A stretch of 64,000 nt of DNA. It comes from Pedobacter sp. PLR. GTDB lineage: Bacteria; Bacteroidota; Bacteroidia; Sphingobacteriales; Sphingobacteriaceae. The stretch lies in NCBI RefSeq assembly GCF_026239675.1, contig NZ_JAPIVQ010000003.1:1-64000 (forward strand), given 5' to 3'. Below the pieces are notes generated by a model that had not been told where the DNA came from, did not search any database, and worked only from the letters and a program-made list of their open reading frames with translations. The position numbers and the translations under genes were made by a program. This document shows positions 1-9,200 of the stretch, piece by piece; the stretch's first letter is position 1; each line of letters starts with the position of its first letter.

Positions 1-33
1 AAGTCTGTAGTGAAAACTACAGGCTTTTCTTGT
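1..33. terminator. Hairpin terminator at window start
   Basis: An inverted repeat (AGTCTGTAGT, loop, ACTACAGGCT with one G-T pair) is followed by a short T-rich tail. It looks like the intrinsic terminator of a gene lying to the left of the window. The rest of 34-329 shows no gene I can support. Confidence 0.6.
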
Positions 34-329
34 TTATAAGGTTTTTTTAACGGATATTTTTCGTCTGGCAGATGCCATTGAATTTCCTCAGCGCTTACAG
101 GACAACGATTTCACTAATTCTATCAGGTGCCTGCTCTTTTAGGGATTCAATTCATAATACCTTCCCCACCTCTTTTTTTGGAGAGAATTGGTGCTGGTAC
201 TGTGGTATTGACTACTCATCTCTTGGTAACTTCATTCTTTTGATTTGTTATTTATGGTTAAAATTCTAACCAGTACTATTCGTGGATCTAAGAAACCGTA
301 TTATTGTATTTTATATAAGCATCAAAAGA

Positions 330-2093
330 ATGAGAGTTAATCAATTTTTTTTTACACTGTTCCTGTTACTATTAAATGTTTCGGTTTTTTCTCAAAGTAA
401 AGATGTGAAGCTACCAGTAAATTGGTTCAATTTAGACCTTGTAAAGAATGGGGTTTTTGGAATAAGTACTGAACGTGCTTATATGGAGTTACTCCATGAT
501 AAAAAGCCAAAACAACGTGTAATTGTAGCTGTAATTGATGGTGGAATAGATATAGACCATGAGGATCTTAAGGATGTTTTATGGATAAATAAAAATGAGA
601 TTCCAGGAAATGGAATAGATGATGATGGTAATGGCTATATAGATGATGTCCATGGTTGGAATTTCATTGGATCTAAGCGGGGGAATTTAGCTTATGATAA
701 TCTTGAATTAGTGCGAATTTATAGAAATTACGCTCCAAAATATAGTTCTACTATTAAGTCGACAGTACTTGATAGTATTCAGAAGAAAGAATTCGAATTG
801 TACACTAAAGCTACTGCAGATTTTGGTAGAAAATATGATGATGCTGATCGAACATTTAGAATTGTATTTTCAATTAATAAAGTATTGGAATCTATAGTAT
901 TCATTAATAAAAAAGCAGTTCCCACTTTGCAGGAGATTGATGCATATAAAGCCGAAGATGAGGTGGAAGAGCAAGTTAAAAAAGTCATAAAATCTGGTAT
1001 TAAAGAGAGTGGTGGTGTTGCCAAGTTTTATAAAGAGATCAAGGATGCCTATAAGCAATATGATGTTATGTTAAGGTATAATTTAAACCCAAAATATGAT
1101 CAAAGATCGGAGTTAGTTGGTGATGATTATTCTAATCCTAATGATAATTATTATGGTAATAATGATGTAAAGGGCCCGAATGCAGAGCATGGTTCTCATG
1201 TCTCTGGAATTATTGGCGCTAATCGGAGTAATGCCTTAGGGATAAATGGTGTTGCTGATTATATTAGTTTAATGGGAATTAGGGTTGTTCCCGAAGGGGA
1301 TGAACGCGACAAGGATGTAGCCAATGGAATTAGGTATGCGGTTGATAATGGTGCTAGAATTATTAACATGAGTTTTGGAAAAGGGTATAAGTGGGATAAA
1401 AAAATTGTTGACGTAGCTGTGAAATATGCAGAGAGCAAAGGGGTGTTATTGGTTCATGCATCTGGTAATGATAACCTTAATGTTGATAAGGAAGATAATT
1501 ATCCGAATAAGTATTACGATAGTCCAGAATTCAGGGAATACATGGCTAAGGTTGAAAAATCAGCAAAAAAACAGGCTTCTTTTAGACCTTTAAATGGCCG
1601 AATTTCGAATCAAAGAACGGATAGAACCCATGAAAGGTACAACGGTAACAATGCAGTAGACTCAATAAAATCTGGATTACCTCAAGCAACAAATTGGATT
1701 GAGGTAGGAGCTAGCGCTTATAAGAATAATTCAGACTTAAAAGCATCATTTTCTAACTATGGAAAGTACAGTGTAGATGTATTTGCTCCTGGTTTTATGA
1801 TTAATTCTACTGTTCCTGAATCGCTTTATGAAGAGTTTGACGGAACAAGTATGGCGGCACCAGTTGTTTCTGGATTAGCTGCATTAATTTTAAGCTACTA
1901 TCCTGATTTTACTGCGAAGGAGATACGTGAAATTATTTTGTCATCAGTATCCAAAGTCGTACAAAAAGTAAAACTAATTAATGATAAAGGACAGAGTGTA
2001 CGAGTTCCTTTCTCTGATCTTTGTGTTAGTGGAGGGGTTGTTAATGCCTATGAAGCGTTGAAATTAGCTGAAATCTACTCCAAGAAGCGATAA
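330..2093 (+). CDS. Secreted S8 family subtilisin-like serine peptidase
   Basis: Endopeptidase of the subtilase family, probably exported. From the ATG at 330 the product has 587 residues and opens with a signal peptide (MRVNQFFFTLFLLLLNVSVFSQ region); an in-frame start at 282 would put a polar extension in front of it, so 330 is preferred. The triad is visible: Asp70 in AVIDGGID, His290 in EHGSHVSG, Ser507 in DGTSMAAP, plus the oxyanion-hole Asn in HASGND. The Asp-to-His spacing is about 220 residues, far longer than in classical subtilisins, owing to a Lys/Glu-rich, probably helical insert. It stands alone with its own terminator. Substrate unknown. Confidence 0.9.
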   Translation: MRVNQFFFTLFLLLLNVSVFSQSKDVKLPVNWFNLDLVKNGVFGISTERAYMELLHDKKPKQRVIVAVIDGGIDIDHEDLKDVLWINKNEIPGNGIDDDGNGYIDDVHGWNFIGSKRGNLAYDNLELVRIYRNYAPKYSSTIKSTVLDSIQKKEFELYTKATADFGRKYDDADRTFRIVFSINKVLESIVFINKKAVPTLQEIDAYKAEDEVEEQVKKVIKSGIKESGGVAKFYKEIKDAYKQYDVMLRYNLNPKYDQRSELVGDDYSNPNDNYYGNNDVKGPNAEHGSHVSGIIGANRSNALGINGVADYISLMGIRVVPEGDERDKDVANGIRYAVDNGARIINMSFGKGYKWDKKIVDVAVKYAESKGVLLVHASGNDNLNVDKEDNYPNKYYDSPEFREYMAKVEKSAKKQASFRPLNGRISNQRTDRTHERYNGNNAVDSIKSGLPQATNWIEVGASAYKNNSDLKASFSNYGKYSVDVFAPGFMINSTVPESLYEEFDGTSMAAPVVSGLAALILSYYPDFTAKEIREIILSSVSKVVQKVKLINDKGQSVRVPFSDLCVSGGVVNAYEALKLAEIYSKKR

Positions 2094-2128
2094 ACGGTTA
2101 GGTAGGATAGCTTAGCCGGTATAAATTG

Positions 2129-2154
2129 AAACTCCTATATATGATTAGGAGTTT
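2129..2154 (+). terminator. Hairpin downstream of the S8 peptidase gene
   Basis: Perfect 9-bp stem AAACTCCTA / TAGGAGTTT with an 8-nt AT-rich loop, 35 bases after the peptidase stop codon, ending in a short T run. Confidence 0.65.
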
Positions 2155-2387
2155 TAGATCCAAAATCACCAATAAATCATTTCTTTTATTTTTTAATTTT
2201 ATAAGTCTGGTTGGGCGTGTGAAAAAGATTCATTAAAATGACCTTAAAATTTGCACTAATTAGTGTGCCAAATATGTGTCGGATAAGTTTCTTTGCTCTC
2301 TGTATTAGGATAAGATTTCTTTATTGAGATCATTAATAGACAGTGAATTTTTATCACCAAAAGTATCATTTAAATAGCTTTAAACCT

Positions 2388-2417
2388 AAAAAAGCTCACT
2401 TTTCAGTGAGCTTTTTT
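2388..2417. terminator. Bidirectional terminator next to tRNA-Met
   Basis: AAAAAGCTCACT and AGTGAGCTTTTTT form a strong stem with A and T runs on either side. It lies just 3' of the minus-strand tRNA and probably ends its transcript. The stretch 2155-2387 holds nothing else I recognise. Confidence 0.8.
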
Positions 2418-2421
2418 CTAG

Positions 2422-2495
2422 TAGCGGGGAGCAGGATCGAACTGCCGACCTCAGGGTTATGAATCCTGCGCTCTAACCATCTGAGCTACCCCGCC
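2422..2495 (-). tRNA. tRNA-Met (anticodon CAT)
   Basis: The minus strand folds as a standard 74-nt cloverleaf: acceptor GGCGGGG pairs with CCCCGCT (a G-U at the end), a D arm of GCTC/GAGC, anticodon loop TTCATAA, and a T arm with TTCGATC between GGCAG and CTGCT. The A-C pair closing the anticodon stem fits the elongator type. The discriminator is A at 2422 and CCA is not encoded. A -7 element lies about 24 nt upstream. Confidence 0.95.
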
Positions 2496-2518
2496 GGGCG
2501 TCTTCTTTCTAAAGAGCT

Positions 2519-2527
2519 GCAAATATA
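2519..2527 (-). promoter_or_regulatory. -7 element of the tRNA-Met promoter
   Basis: Minus-strand TATATTTGC matches the Bacteroidota TAnnTTTGC consensus, about 24 nt upstream of the mature tRNA 5' end. The same box with its flank recurs at 2970-2978. Confidence 0.65.
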
Positions 2528-2892
2528 GAATAATGGTTTGAAATAATGAAAGAAAATATGAAATAAGCTTCTGGATATTGGTTCTGTTTTGATAATGAGT
2601 TAGTTATTTTTTTGTGTGCTACTATTTTCTTAGCTATCATGCTTTAAACTGCTATGATTGTATAAATAGTATGTTGTATTTAGGAAGCTTTTTGATTGCA
2701 TACAGATGATTCTTACTTTGAAGCAGAATTACTAGGATTCAAATTTTCTTCATAAGTTAACTCCTTCAGGTTAGATTTTATATATGTCTGTTTTTTAGGA
2801 ATCCTTTCGAATAATTACAGTGTAACACCAATTTGATCGCTATGAAAGTTTACTGCAAATGTTTTGAAAAGTTGATTATGAAGTGTGTATTG

Positions 2893-2945
2893 AGGTCTCT
2901 TAAGGCTTAAGTATCTGGTGTGCTAATGATATGTGATACTCCGTC
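2893..2945 (-). pseudogene. Decayed tRNA-Met copy (relic)
   Basis: Reading 2893-2945 beside the intact tRNA (about 2450-2495) shows a gapped match, for example CTAA..AT..TGA..TA.CTCCGTC against CTAACCATCTGAGCTACCCCGCC, mostly with C-to-T or G-to-A changes. The cloverleaf can no longer form. The match continues into the promoter flank at 2946-2985, which is much better preserved. The rest of 2528-3053 is AT-rich with no gene seen. This is my reading of a hand alignment. Confidence 0.45.
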
Positions 2946-2969
2946 AGACATCTTCTTTTCTAAAGAGTT

Positions 2970-2978
2970 GCAAATATA
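2970..2978 (-). promoter_or_regulatory. Duplicate tRNA-type promoter (relic)
   Basis: Minus-strand TATATTTGC followed by a TCTTTAGAAA-type flank, nearly the same as the tRNA-Met promoter at 2519-2527. It now points at the decayed tRNA copy. It may still start transcription. Confidence 0.5.
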
Positions 2979-3053
2979 GAATATATTACTTTTCTTTAGA
3001 AATATATAATATTTAAAAATTGTCCATTAGTTACAGAATGTAAGGATCCATCG

Positions 3054-3434
3054 ATGTCAGAAAAGAAAAAGTTTACGTTAGAATATGAATTGAGATCTTC
3101 CCCACGTATTTTGTTTAGCTTCATTAGTGAGCCAAATGGCTTGTCTCAATGGTTTGCCGACGATGTAATTTTCCGTGATCAGGTTTATACATTTACATGG
3201 GATGACGAAGTACAAAAAGCGAAGCTTTTGAGTATTAAAGAGAATAAATTGGTGAAATTTAAATGGATTGACGATGAACCACATTGTTATTTTGAAATGG
3301 AAATTGTTCAAGATGAATTAACGAACGATGTAGCACTATCTATTACGGACTTTGCGACTGAAGATACGCTTGCAGAGCGAACTTTAATATGGGATAATCA
3401 GATTACCTATTTACATAGTGTGTTAGGAGCATAA
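3054..3434 (+). CDS. START-like domain protein
   Basis: A 126-residue soluble protein of the START-like/SRPBCC fold found widely in Bacteroidota. The N-terminal strand followed by SSPRILFSFISEPNGLSQWFADDV is typical of the AHSA1/START-like group, in which a helix-grip fold makes a hydrophobic pocket. The late motif LIWDNQITYL would be the C-terminal helix closing the pocket. There are no catalytic residues to point to, and no ligand is known to me. It sits 30 bases before an LptF/LptG permease gene, so a link to envelope lipid handling is possible but unproven. Confidence 0.8.
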   Translation: MSEKKKFTLEYELRSSPRILFSFISEPNGLSQWFADDVIFRDQVYTFTWDDEVQKAKLLSIKENKLVKFKWIDDEPHCYFEMEIVQDELTNDVALSITDFATEDTLAERTLIWDNQITYLHSVLGA

Positions 3435-3452
3435 TTTTTCAGTTGCTTTGTT

Positions 3453-3460
3453 TACCTTTG
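3453..3460 (+). promoter_or_regulatory. -7 element before the LptF/LptG permease gene
   Basis: TACCTTTG fits TAnnTTTG and ends 4 nt before the TTG start codon at 3465, so a transcript starting here would be leaderless or nearly so. No well-placed -33 TTG was seen. Confidence 0.5.
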
Positions 3461-3464
3461 TATA

Positions 3465-4904
3465 TTGAAAAAGATTCATTTACTTCTGCTCAAAGCATTT
3501 ATTAGGCCCTTCTTTGTCACATTTTTTATTGTGATGTTCATATTATTGATGTTCTTTTTATTTAAGTACGTCGATGACTTAATTGGGAAGGGCTTTGAAT
3601 GGTATGTGATTCTGGAGCTGATGTATTATGCATCAGCTGCAAATGTTTCCATGGCACTTCCACTTTCGATTCTTTTGTCATCCATAATGACCTTTGGTAC
3701 TTTGGGGGAAAATTATGAATTAGTCGCTATAAAGTCTGCTGGCGTATCCCTTCAAAAGGCAATGATGCCTTTATTGGTCCTAATTGTTTTTATTGCTATC
3801 GGTTCATTTTTGTTTTCCGATGTGATGTTGCCGAAAGCCAACTTAAAATTTGGCTCTTTACTATGGGATATACGAAACAAGAAATTATCCTTTTTAATTA
3901 AGGAGGGTGTATTTAATAATAGTATTCCCGGGTATTCAATTAGAGTAGATAAGAAGGGGGATGACGGTGTTACCTTGGAGGGAGTGATGATTTATGACCA
4001 TACCAGTAATAATGGCATAGCAAAGATCATCATTGCTAAAGAAGGAAGAATGGCTAAGGATGAGAAAAATCTTCTTTTAAAACTTAAGAACGGTGTGAGG
4101 TATGAAGAATCTAGTGGTGAGAATTCTTCTTACAACCCTAGACAGCAGTTCACACGAATGCGATTTAAAGAAACAGATCAAAAATTTGATATATCAAGTT
4201 TTGAAATGAATAGAACAGATGAGCAGGGATTTAGGAATAATACCCAAATGCTTAATTTGAAAGGATTGGTCAAAAAACAGGATTCTTTAACAAAGGAATT
4301 AGATAGTATCAATAAATTTGCTGGTATGACTGTCTCTAGTTACTTTAAACAGAATAACTATGTGAAAGGATACAGTAAGGTTAATGTGGCTGAAAAGAAG
4401 ATCACAGGGCCTGTATTGAGTGCGTTGCCCGTTGATGATAAGTTACGGGCTATTCAGTCTGGTCTGGACCAGGCTAATTCTGTTAAACAAACTGTTTCTG
4501 GGAGATTAACGGATCACGATGATAGGGTTCGTAGCCTCATAAAGGTTGAAATTGAGTATCAAAAGAAATTCACTTTAGCAGTATCATGTCTTCTCCTATT
4601 TTTCATAGGTGCACCGTTAGGCGCAATTATTAGAAAAGGAGGGTTGGGCTTGCCAGTAGTTATGGCAATTGTATTCTTTTTAATTTACCACATCATTGCC
4701 ACAGTAGCTGAAAAATCTGCAATAACAGGATCATTAGCTCCATTTTTTGGACCTTGGCTGGCGATTATCATATTGTCTCCTGTTGGTGCATTTCTCACCT
4801 ATAAAGCGACTGTTGATTCAGCTTTATTTGACGTTACTGCGCTTAAGCAGTTGATTGTAGGTTTATTTAAAAGGAAAAAAGAGCAGGTAGAAAAGAAGGC
4901 TTGA
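3465..4904 (+). CDS. LptF/LptG family lipopolysaccharide export permease
   Basis: Inner-membrane permease (YjgP/YjgQ family) that with LptB extracts LPS and passes it to LptC/LptA. The 479-residue product has N-terminal membrane helices at about 12-35, 50-80 and 100-125, a large periplasmic region (about 130-370) with the jellyroll type of sequence (GYSIRVDKK, GVMIYDH), and three more helices at 378-465. The family usually has 350-390 residues. The extra length lies in the periplasmic part around 270-350, which is rich in Asp, Lys and Ser. Translation starts at TTG. Whether it is LptF or LptG cannot be told from this copy alone. Confidence 0.88.
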   Translation: MKKIHLLLLKAFIRPFFVTFFIVMFILLMFFLFKYVDDLIGKGFEWYVILELMYYASAANVSMALPLSILLSSIMTFGTLGENYELVAIKSAGVSLQKAMMPLLVLIVFIAIGSFLFSDVMLPKANLKFGSLLWDIRNKKLSFLIKEGVFNNSIPGYSIRVDKKGDDGVTLEGVMIYDHTSNNGIAKIIIAKEGRMAKDEKNLLLKLKNGVRYEESSGENSSYNPRQQFTRMRFKETDQKFDISSFEMNRTDEQGFRNNTQMLNLKGLVKKQDSLTKELDSINKFAGMTVSSYFKQNNYVKGYSKVNVAEKKITGPVLSALPVDDKLRAIQSGLDQANSVKQTVSGRLTDHDDRVRSLIKVEIEYQKKFTLAVSCLLLFFIGAPLGAIIRKGGLGLPVVMAIVFFLIYHIIATVAEKSAITGSLAPFFGPWLAIIILSPVGAFLTYKATVDSALFDVTALKQLIVGLFKRKKEQVEKKA

Positions 4905-4987
4905 TAAAGGCCAAGAATTGATTAAACCACCAAATATTCATTACTTATTTATGATATTTAAGCAAAGGATATTGAACAGGAAGGTTG

Positions 4988-4995
4988 TAACTTTG
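4988..4995 (+). promoter_or_regulatory. -7 element upstream of ribBA
   Basis: TAACTTTG matches TAnnTTTG, 65 nt before the preferred ATG of ribBA. The leader is short and shows none of the conserved helices of an FMN riboswitch. Confidence 0.45.
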
Positions 4996-5060
4996 TACTT
5001 AATCTTAATAGTTAAACAAGCAGCTGATCTTAGTGTTTGTGTATAGATATATTTCAAAAA

Positions 5061-6272
5061 ATGGAAATCAAACTAAATGCAATAGAAGAAGCTATTGCTG
5101 AAATACAAGCTGGTAAAGTAGTTATTGTTGTTGATGATGAGGACAGGGAAAATGAAGGAGACTTTCTGACCGCTGCTTCAAATGCAACTCCTGAAGTGAT
5201 TAACTTTATGGCGACCCATGGAAGAGGATTAATATGCGCTGCTTTAACAGAACAGAGATGTGATGAGCTTGGTTTAGAGCTTATGGTTGGTAAGAATACA
5301 GCTGCATATGAGACAAACTTTACGGTTTCTGTTGATTTAATAGGATACGGATGTACTACAGGCATTTCTGCTTCAGATCGATCAAAGACTATTCAAGCAT
5401 TGATCAATCCAAATACAAACCCGGATGAATTAGGTAAACCAGGCCATATTTTTCCTTTACGAGCTAAAGATGGTGGAGTATTGAGAAGATCAGGTCATAC
5501 GGAAGCATCAGTTGATTTGGCAAGATTGGCTGGTATGGCACCTGCTGGAGTTTTGGTGGAAATTATGAAAGAAGATGGAGAGATGGCAAGATTACCTGAT
5601 CTCATAAAGATTGCGGCTCAGCATAATCTCAAAATAGTTTCAATAAAAGATCTTATTGCCTATCGATTAAGTAAAGAAAGCTTGATTCAAGAAGAGGTGA
5701 CTGTTAATCTTCCTACTCAATGGGGCGATTTCAGAATGACTGCTTATACACAGCTGGATACAGGAGCAACCCATTTAGCAATAAGTAAAGGGGAGTGGAC
5801 AGTTGACGAACCCGTTATGGTAAGAGTACATAGTTCATGTGTTACCGGAGATATCTTTGGCTCTTGTCGATGTGATTGCGGTCCGCAATTGCATAAGGCA
5901 ATGGAAATGATTGACAAGGAAGGTAAAGGGCTTATTGTATACATGAACCAGGAGGGAAGAGGTATTGGGCTAGTCAACAAGTTAAGATCGTACAACCTTC
6001 AGGATGCAGGATTCGATACGGTCGAGGCTAACATTAAATTAGGTTTTAAAGGAGATGAAAGGGATTATGGCGTCGGCGCGCAGATCTTAAGAGCCCAGGG
6101 TATTTCAAAAATGAGGCTAATGTCTAATAATCCTACAAAACGTGCTGGTCTGACTGGTTACGGATTAGAAATCCTTGAGAATATTTCGATAGAAATTGAA
6201 AGTAATATTCATAATGAACAATATCTGAGAACCAAACGTGATAAAATGGGACATCAGATAATGAAAGGATAA
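5061..6272 (+). CDS. ribBA: Bifunctional DHBP synthase / GTP cyclohydrolase II
   Basis: Makes both riboflavin precursors: 3,4-dihydroxy-2-butanone 4-phosphate from ribulose 5-phosphate, and 2,5-diamino-6-ribosylamino-pyrimidinone phosphate from GTP. The RibB half (about 1-200) shows [11 protein letters not shown], the acidic metal-binding loop, and [14 protein letters not shown]. The RibA half (about 205-400) shows the zinc motif GSCRCDCG with a preceding conserved Cys (HSSCVTGD) and [10 protein letters not shown]. At 403 residues it is full length. The ATG at 5061 is chosen over an in-frame TTG at 5037, which would add eight unconserved residues. It runs convergent with tamB, only four bases apart. 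Confidence 0.96.
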   Translation: MEIKLNAIEEAIAEIQAGKVVIVVDDEDRENEGDFLTAASNATPEVINFMATHGRGLICAALTEQRCDELGLELMVGKNTAAYETNFTVSVDLIGYGCTTGISASDRSKTIQALINPNTNPDELGKPGHIFPLRAKDGGVLRRSGHTEASVDLARLAGMAPAGVLVEIMKEDGEMARLPDLIKIAAQHNLKIVSIKDLIAYRLSKESLIQEEVTVNLPTQWGDFRMTAYTQLDTGATHLAISKGEWTVDEPVMVRVHSSCVTGDIFGSCRCDCGPQLHKAMEMIDKEGKGLIVYMNQEGRGIGLVNKLRSYNLQDAGFDTVEANIKLGFKGDERDYGVGAQILRAQGISKMRLMSNNPTKRAGLTGYGLEILENISIEIESNIHNEQYLRTKRDKMGHQIMKG

Positions 6273-6276
6273 CAGG

Positions 6277-9200
6277 TTATCTTTTTCGATTGTTCTTTTG
6301 CTGTTCTTTAAGAATAGCATCTTTGTTAATTAATTGCCTGGTTTTGGGAGTTTCCCCTTGCCGGGCTTTTTTCTTTAGATCTCTTTTGTATTGTCCTGTG
6401 ATTTTTCTTAAGAACTCCCTAAAACTATCAAATTGTTGCGTATAAACTAAGCCCAATGCAGTTACATTATTATTTTGATTGATACCTGAAGTTGTAAAGA
6501 TAGTTTGTTGAGTAGGGGGTTTATTGGATAGTTTACCAATCAGGGTTCCATCTTTTTTTATTAATCCGAGTACTTCAACTTCACCTCCTACATTATTTCT
6601 AGAGAATCCATTTAAAGACAAATCATTCGTACTTCCTCTATTAACAATACCCGCATTTAGGACAAGTCGATCATTAAATAATCTGAAAGACGCATTTGCT
6701 TCGGTTAGTGATCGTACATTAAAATCAACAAAATCAAGATTTAAAGAAGATAGGACGTTATTAAGCTGATTAAACAATAACTCAGTTGCGGTACTGGTTA
6801 CTCCACTTGTAAGTTGTTTTCCTAAATCTTCATTACCTGTTCCAGGAGCAAAACTTCTCCGAATAATTAAGCTTAAAGCCTGGAGATTCAGGTTGTTTGA
6901 ATCATTGAAATAAGCTTGCATTTCCTCTTTGATAGCTGGATTTGAAGGAAAGAATATATCCAGTTTTATATCGGGTTTTAATAATAGACCTGATAAGCCC
7001 ATCTCTACTTCTGTTAGTACACGCTCATCTTTGCTATTACCATCTCTATTAGCAGCGGTGTATAGATCTCTCAGGCTTGTTCTAAGCGAATAAATGGCCT
7101 TCAATTGTATTTGCGCCATTGTAGGATTGCCAGTCCAACGGATAGTCCCACCTTGCCTGATATTGAATTTTTTGTTAATTACTTCCTGAGCGGTGAAATC
7201 GAAACTACCATTTTCAATGATATAATCTCCTGACATATCAAAATCACCCTGGCTATTAATTTTTAAAGTAAGGTCTGTAGCATTTCCCCGGCCACTTAGA
7301 TTACCTAAGCTTGTGAATATATTTGCGACACTATTAGGATCCACATCTAGTTTTAAATTCATGGTAAGCCCATCAAAACTATTTTGTTTTTTTATTATAG
7401 TAGTAGTGTCTTTACTTACGAAAGTGATAAAATCTTTACTGGAAACCGTTTCAGAGCTATTTAAAGGCAGATTAAAAACCGTTCCTTTTTCTGTTTTGGC
7501 ATCAATATCAATGTACATTCGATTTGTTGGGCCTCTGAAAATGAAAGTCCCGGTACCATATGCCTGGCCATAATAAACGGGGTTATCTTTTTCCGTTGTG
7601 TTTAGTGCCATAAAGTTCTTAGCCTTTATTACTGCATCTATTGTGGGATTATCCAGATTGTTTAAATCTACAGTACCATTAGCGATGGCTTCATTATTAT
7701 CAACGTCTAATAGCTTTAAGTTTTGAACTTTGATGACACTATTGTCTATCGTTACCTGATCATTTAAGGTATAGGCCGTTTGCAGGTAATTAATGGTCAT
7801 TTTTCCTTTGTCAAATGATACTTCTCCATTAATAGCTGGTTTTTCAAAAGGACCTTTAACAGCGAGGTCAGCGGAAATATTACCCTTTAATTTCGAAACC
7901 AATTTCTTGACAAAAGGTTCCAAAACGGCCATTTCTATTTCATCCAGTTTAACATGAAGGTCTATTTCTTTTTTCTCCAGATCGAGACTTCCCCGCGCTT
8001 TTAATGTCTCTTTATCATGGGTCATGATAGTGGTATAGATATTAGCGAGATTCTCTGCCTGATGAAAAGAGGAAGTGTCTGTTAGACTTCCAATATAAGT
8101 GTCATTAAGACCCAGGGAATCTATAGTGATATTATCCGAAATCTTTGGAGATTTCAGGATATGATGCAATTTTGTTTCACCGTTCAATTTCCCCGCGAGT
8201 TTAACACCAAGGGTTTTTATAAAAGGATTTATGGTTTTAAGGTCGAACTTTTCAAAGCCAACCAATAATACATCTTCGGGATCATTGGAAATAATTCCAT
8301 CCATTGTTAATACCTGAGGACCATTGCTGAGGCCAAAATTATTGATTTGTGTTTTTCCTTGATGGAAGCTAATTCTAACCTTTTCCTGAATTTTCCAATC
8401 CTCATTGTTAATTTTCAAAATAGAAGGCAAAATGGTGATACGACCGATTGTATCTGTCGCAAATTCAACCAGTCCATTTAAATCCAGTGAGTTGGCGTCA
8501 TCAGCGTTTGCGAGTTTGACATTCAGGGTTAAGCTGTCATTTCTAAGAATATTTGAAATATTCACGTTTTTGATGTAGAGACTATCGTTAAGATCAACAC
8601 GATCAGAAGTAATAATGGCTTGCAACTGATCAGTGGAGGTATTCTCATCAACAATAATGTTATTGACCACTATGCCTTTATATTTTAGTTTTTTCACAAA
8701 ACCATTTACGGTGGCTACACTCTTTTGGGAGTCAAAATTCCCAAGAAAAATAGCTTGATCTTCTATTTCCAGGCCAGGTACCAGGAGCTGTGCAACAGGT
8801 TCGAACTTTTTAATTTTAAGGTCGAACTTAAAGATCTGATCTTTATAATTGATGATATCGGCTTTTAGTGATGGAATATACGTTTTTGCAAGTGCCTTAA
8901 AGTAGGAAGGCAGCGTATTTAAGTCGTATTGGCCTTTAATACTCGCATCCAGGATGTCCGAATTGATGGTCAGGTGTCTATCTTTTCCTATCCCACCGGC
9001 ACTTAGCTGGATCGAGTCAATATGGTAAATACCTTTAACATTATTGAGTTGAACATGTTGGAGTAAAAGATTTCCCTGAATATTATCTAAGTTGTTTCCG
9101 GTGAAGTTGGTACTAAATATGGCCTCTATTTGCAGAGAATCTTTATATAGGTTGAGTGCTTTCAGTCTGGCTTTTTTAATGTTAGCTTTAAAATTAAACT

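Noticed and set aside
72..269. 65-codon open frame at the left edge
   Set aside because: No family, no promoter, odd Cys/Trp/Phe-rich composition; it looks like chance open frame in AT-rich spacer.
4905..5060. FMN riboswitch before ribBA (also looked for before ribF)
   Set aside because: The leaders are short and AT-rich and lack the conserved six-helix core elements of the RFN motif.
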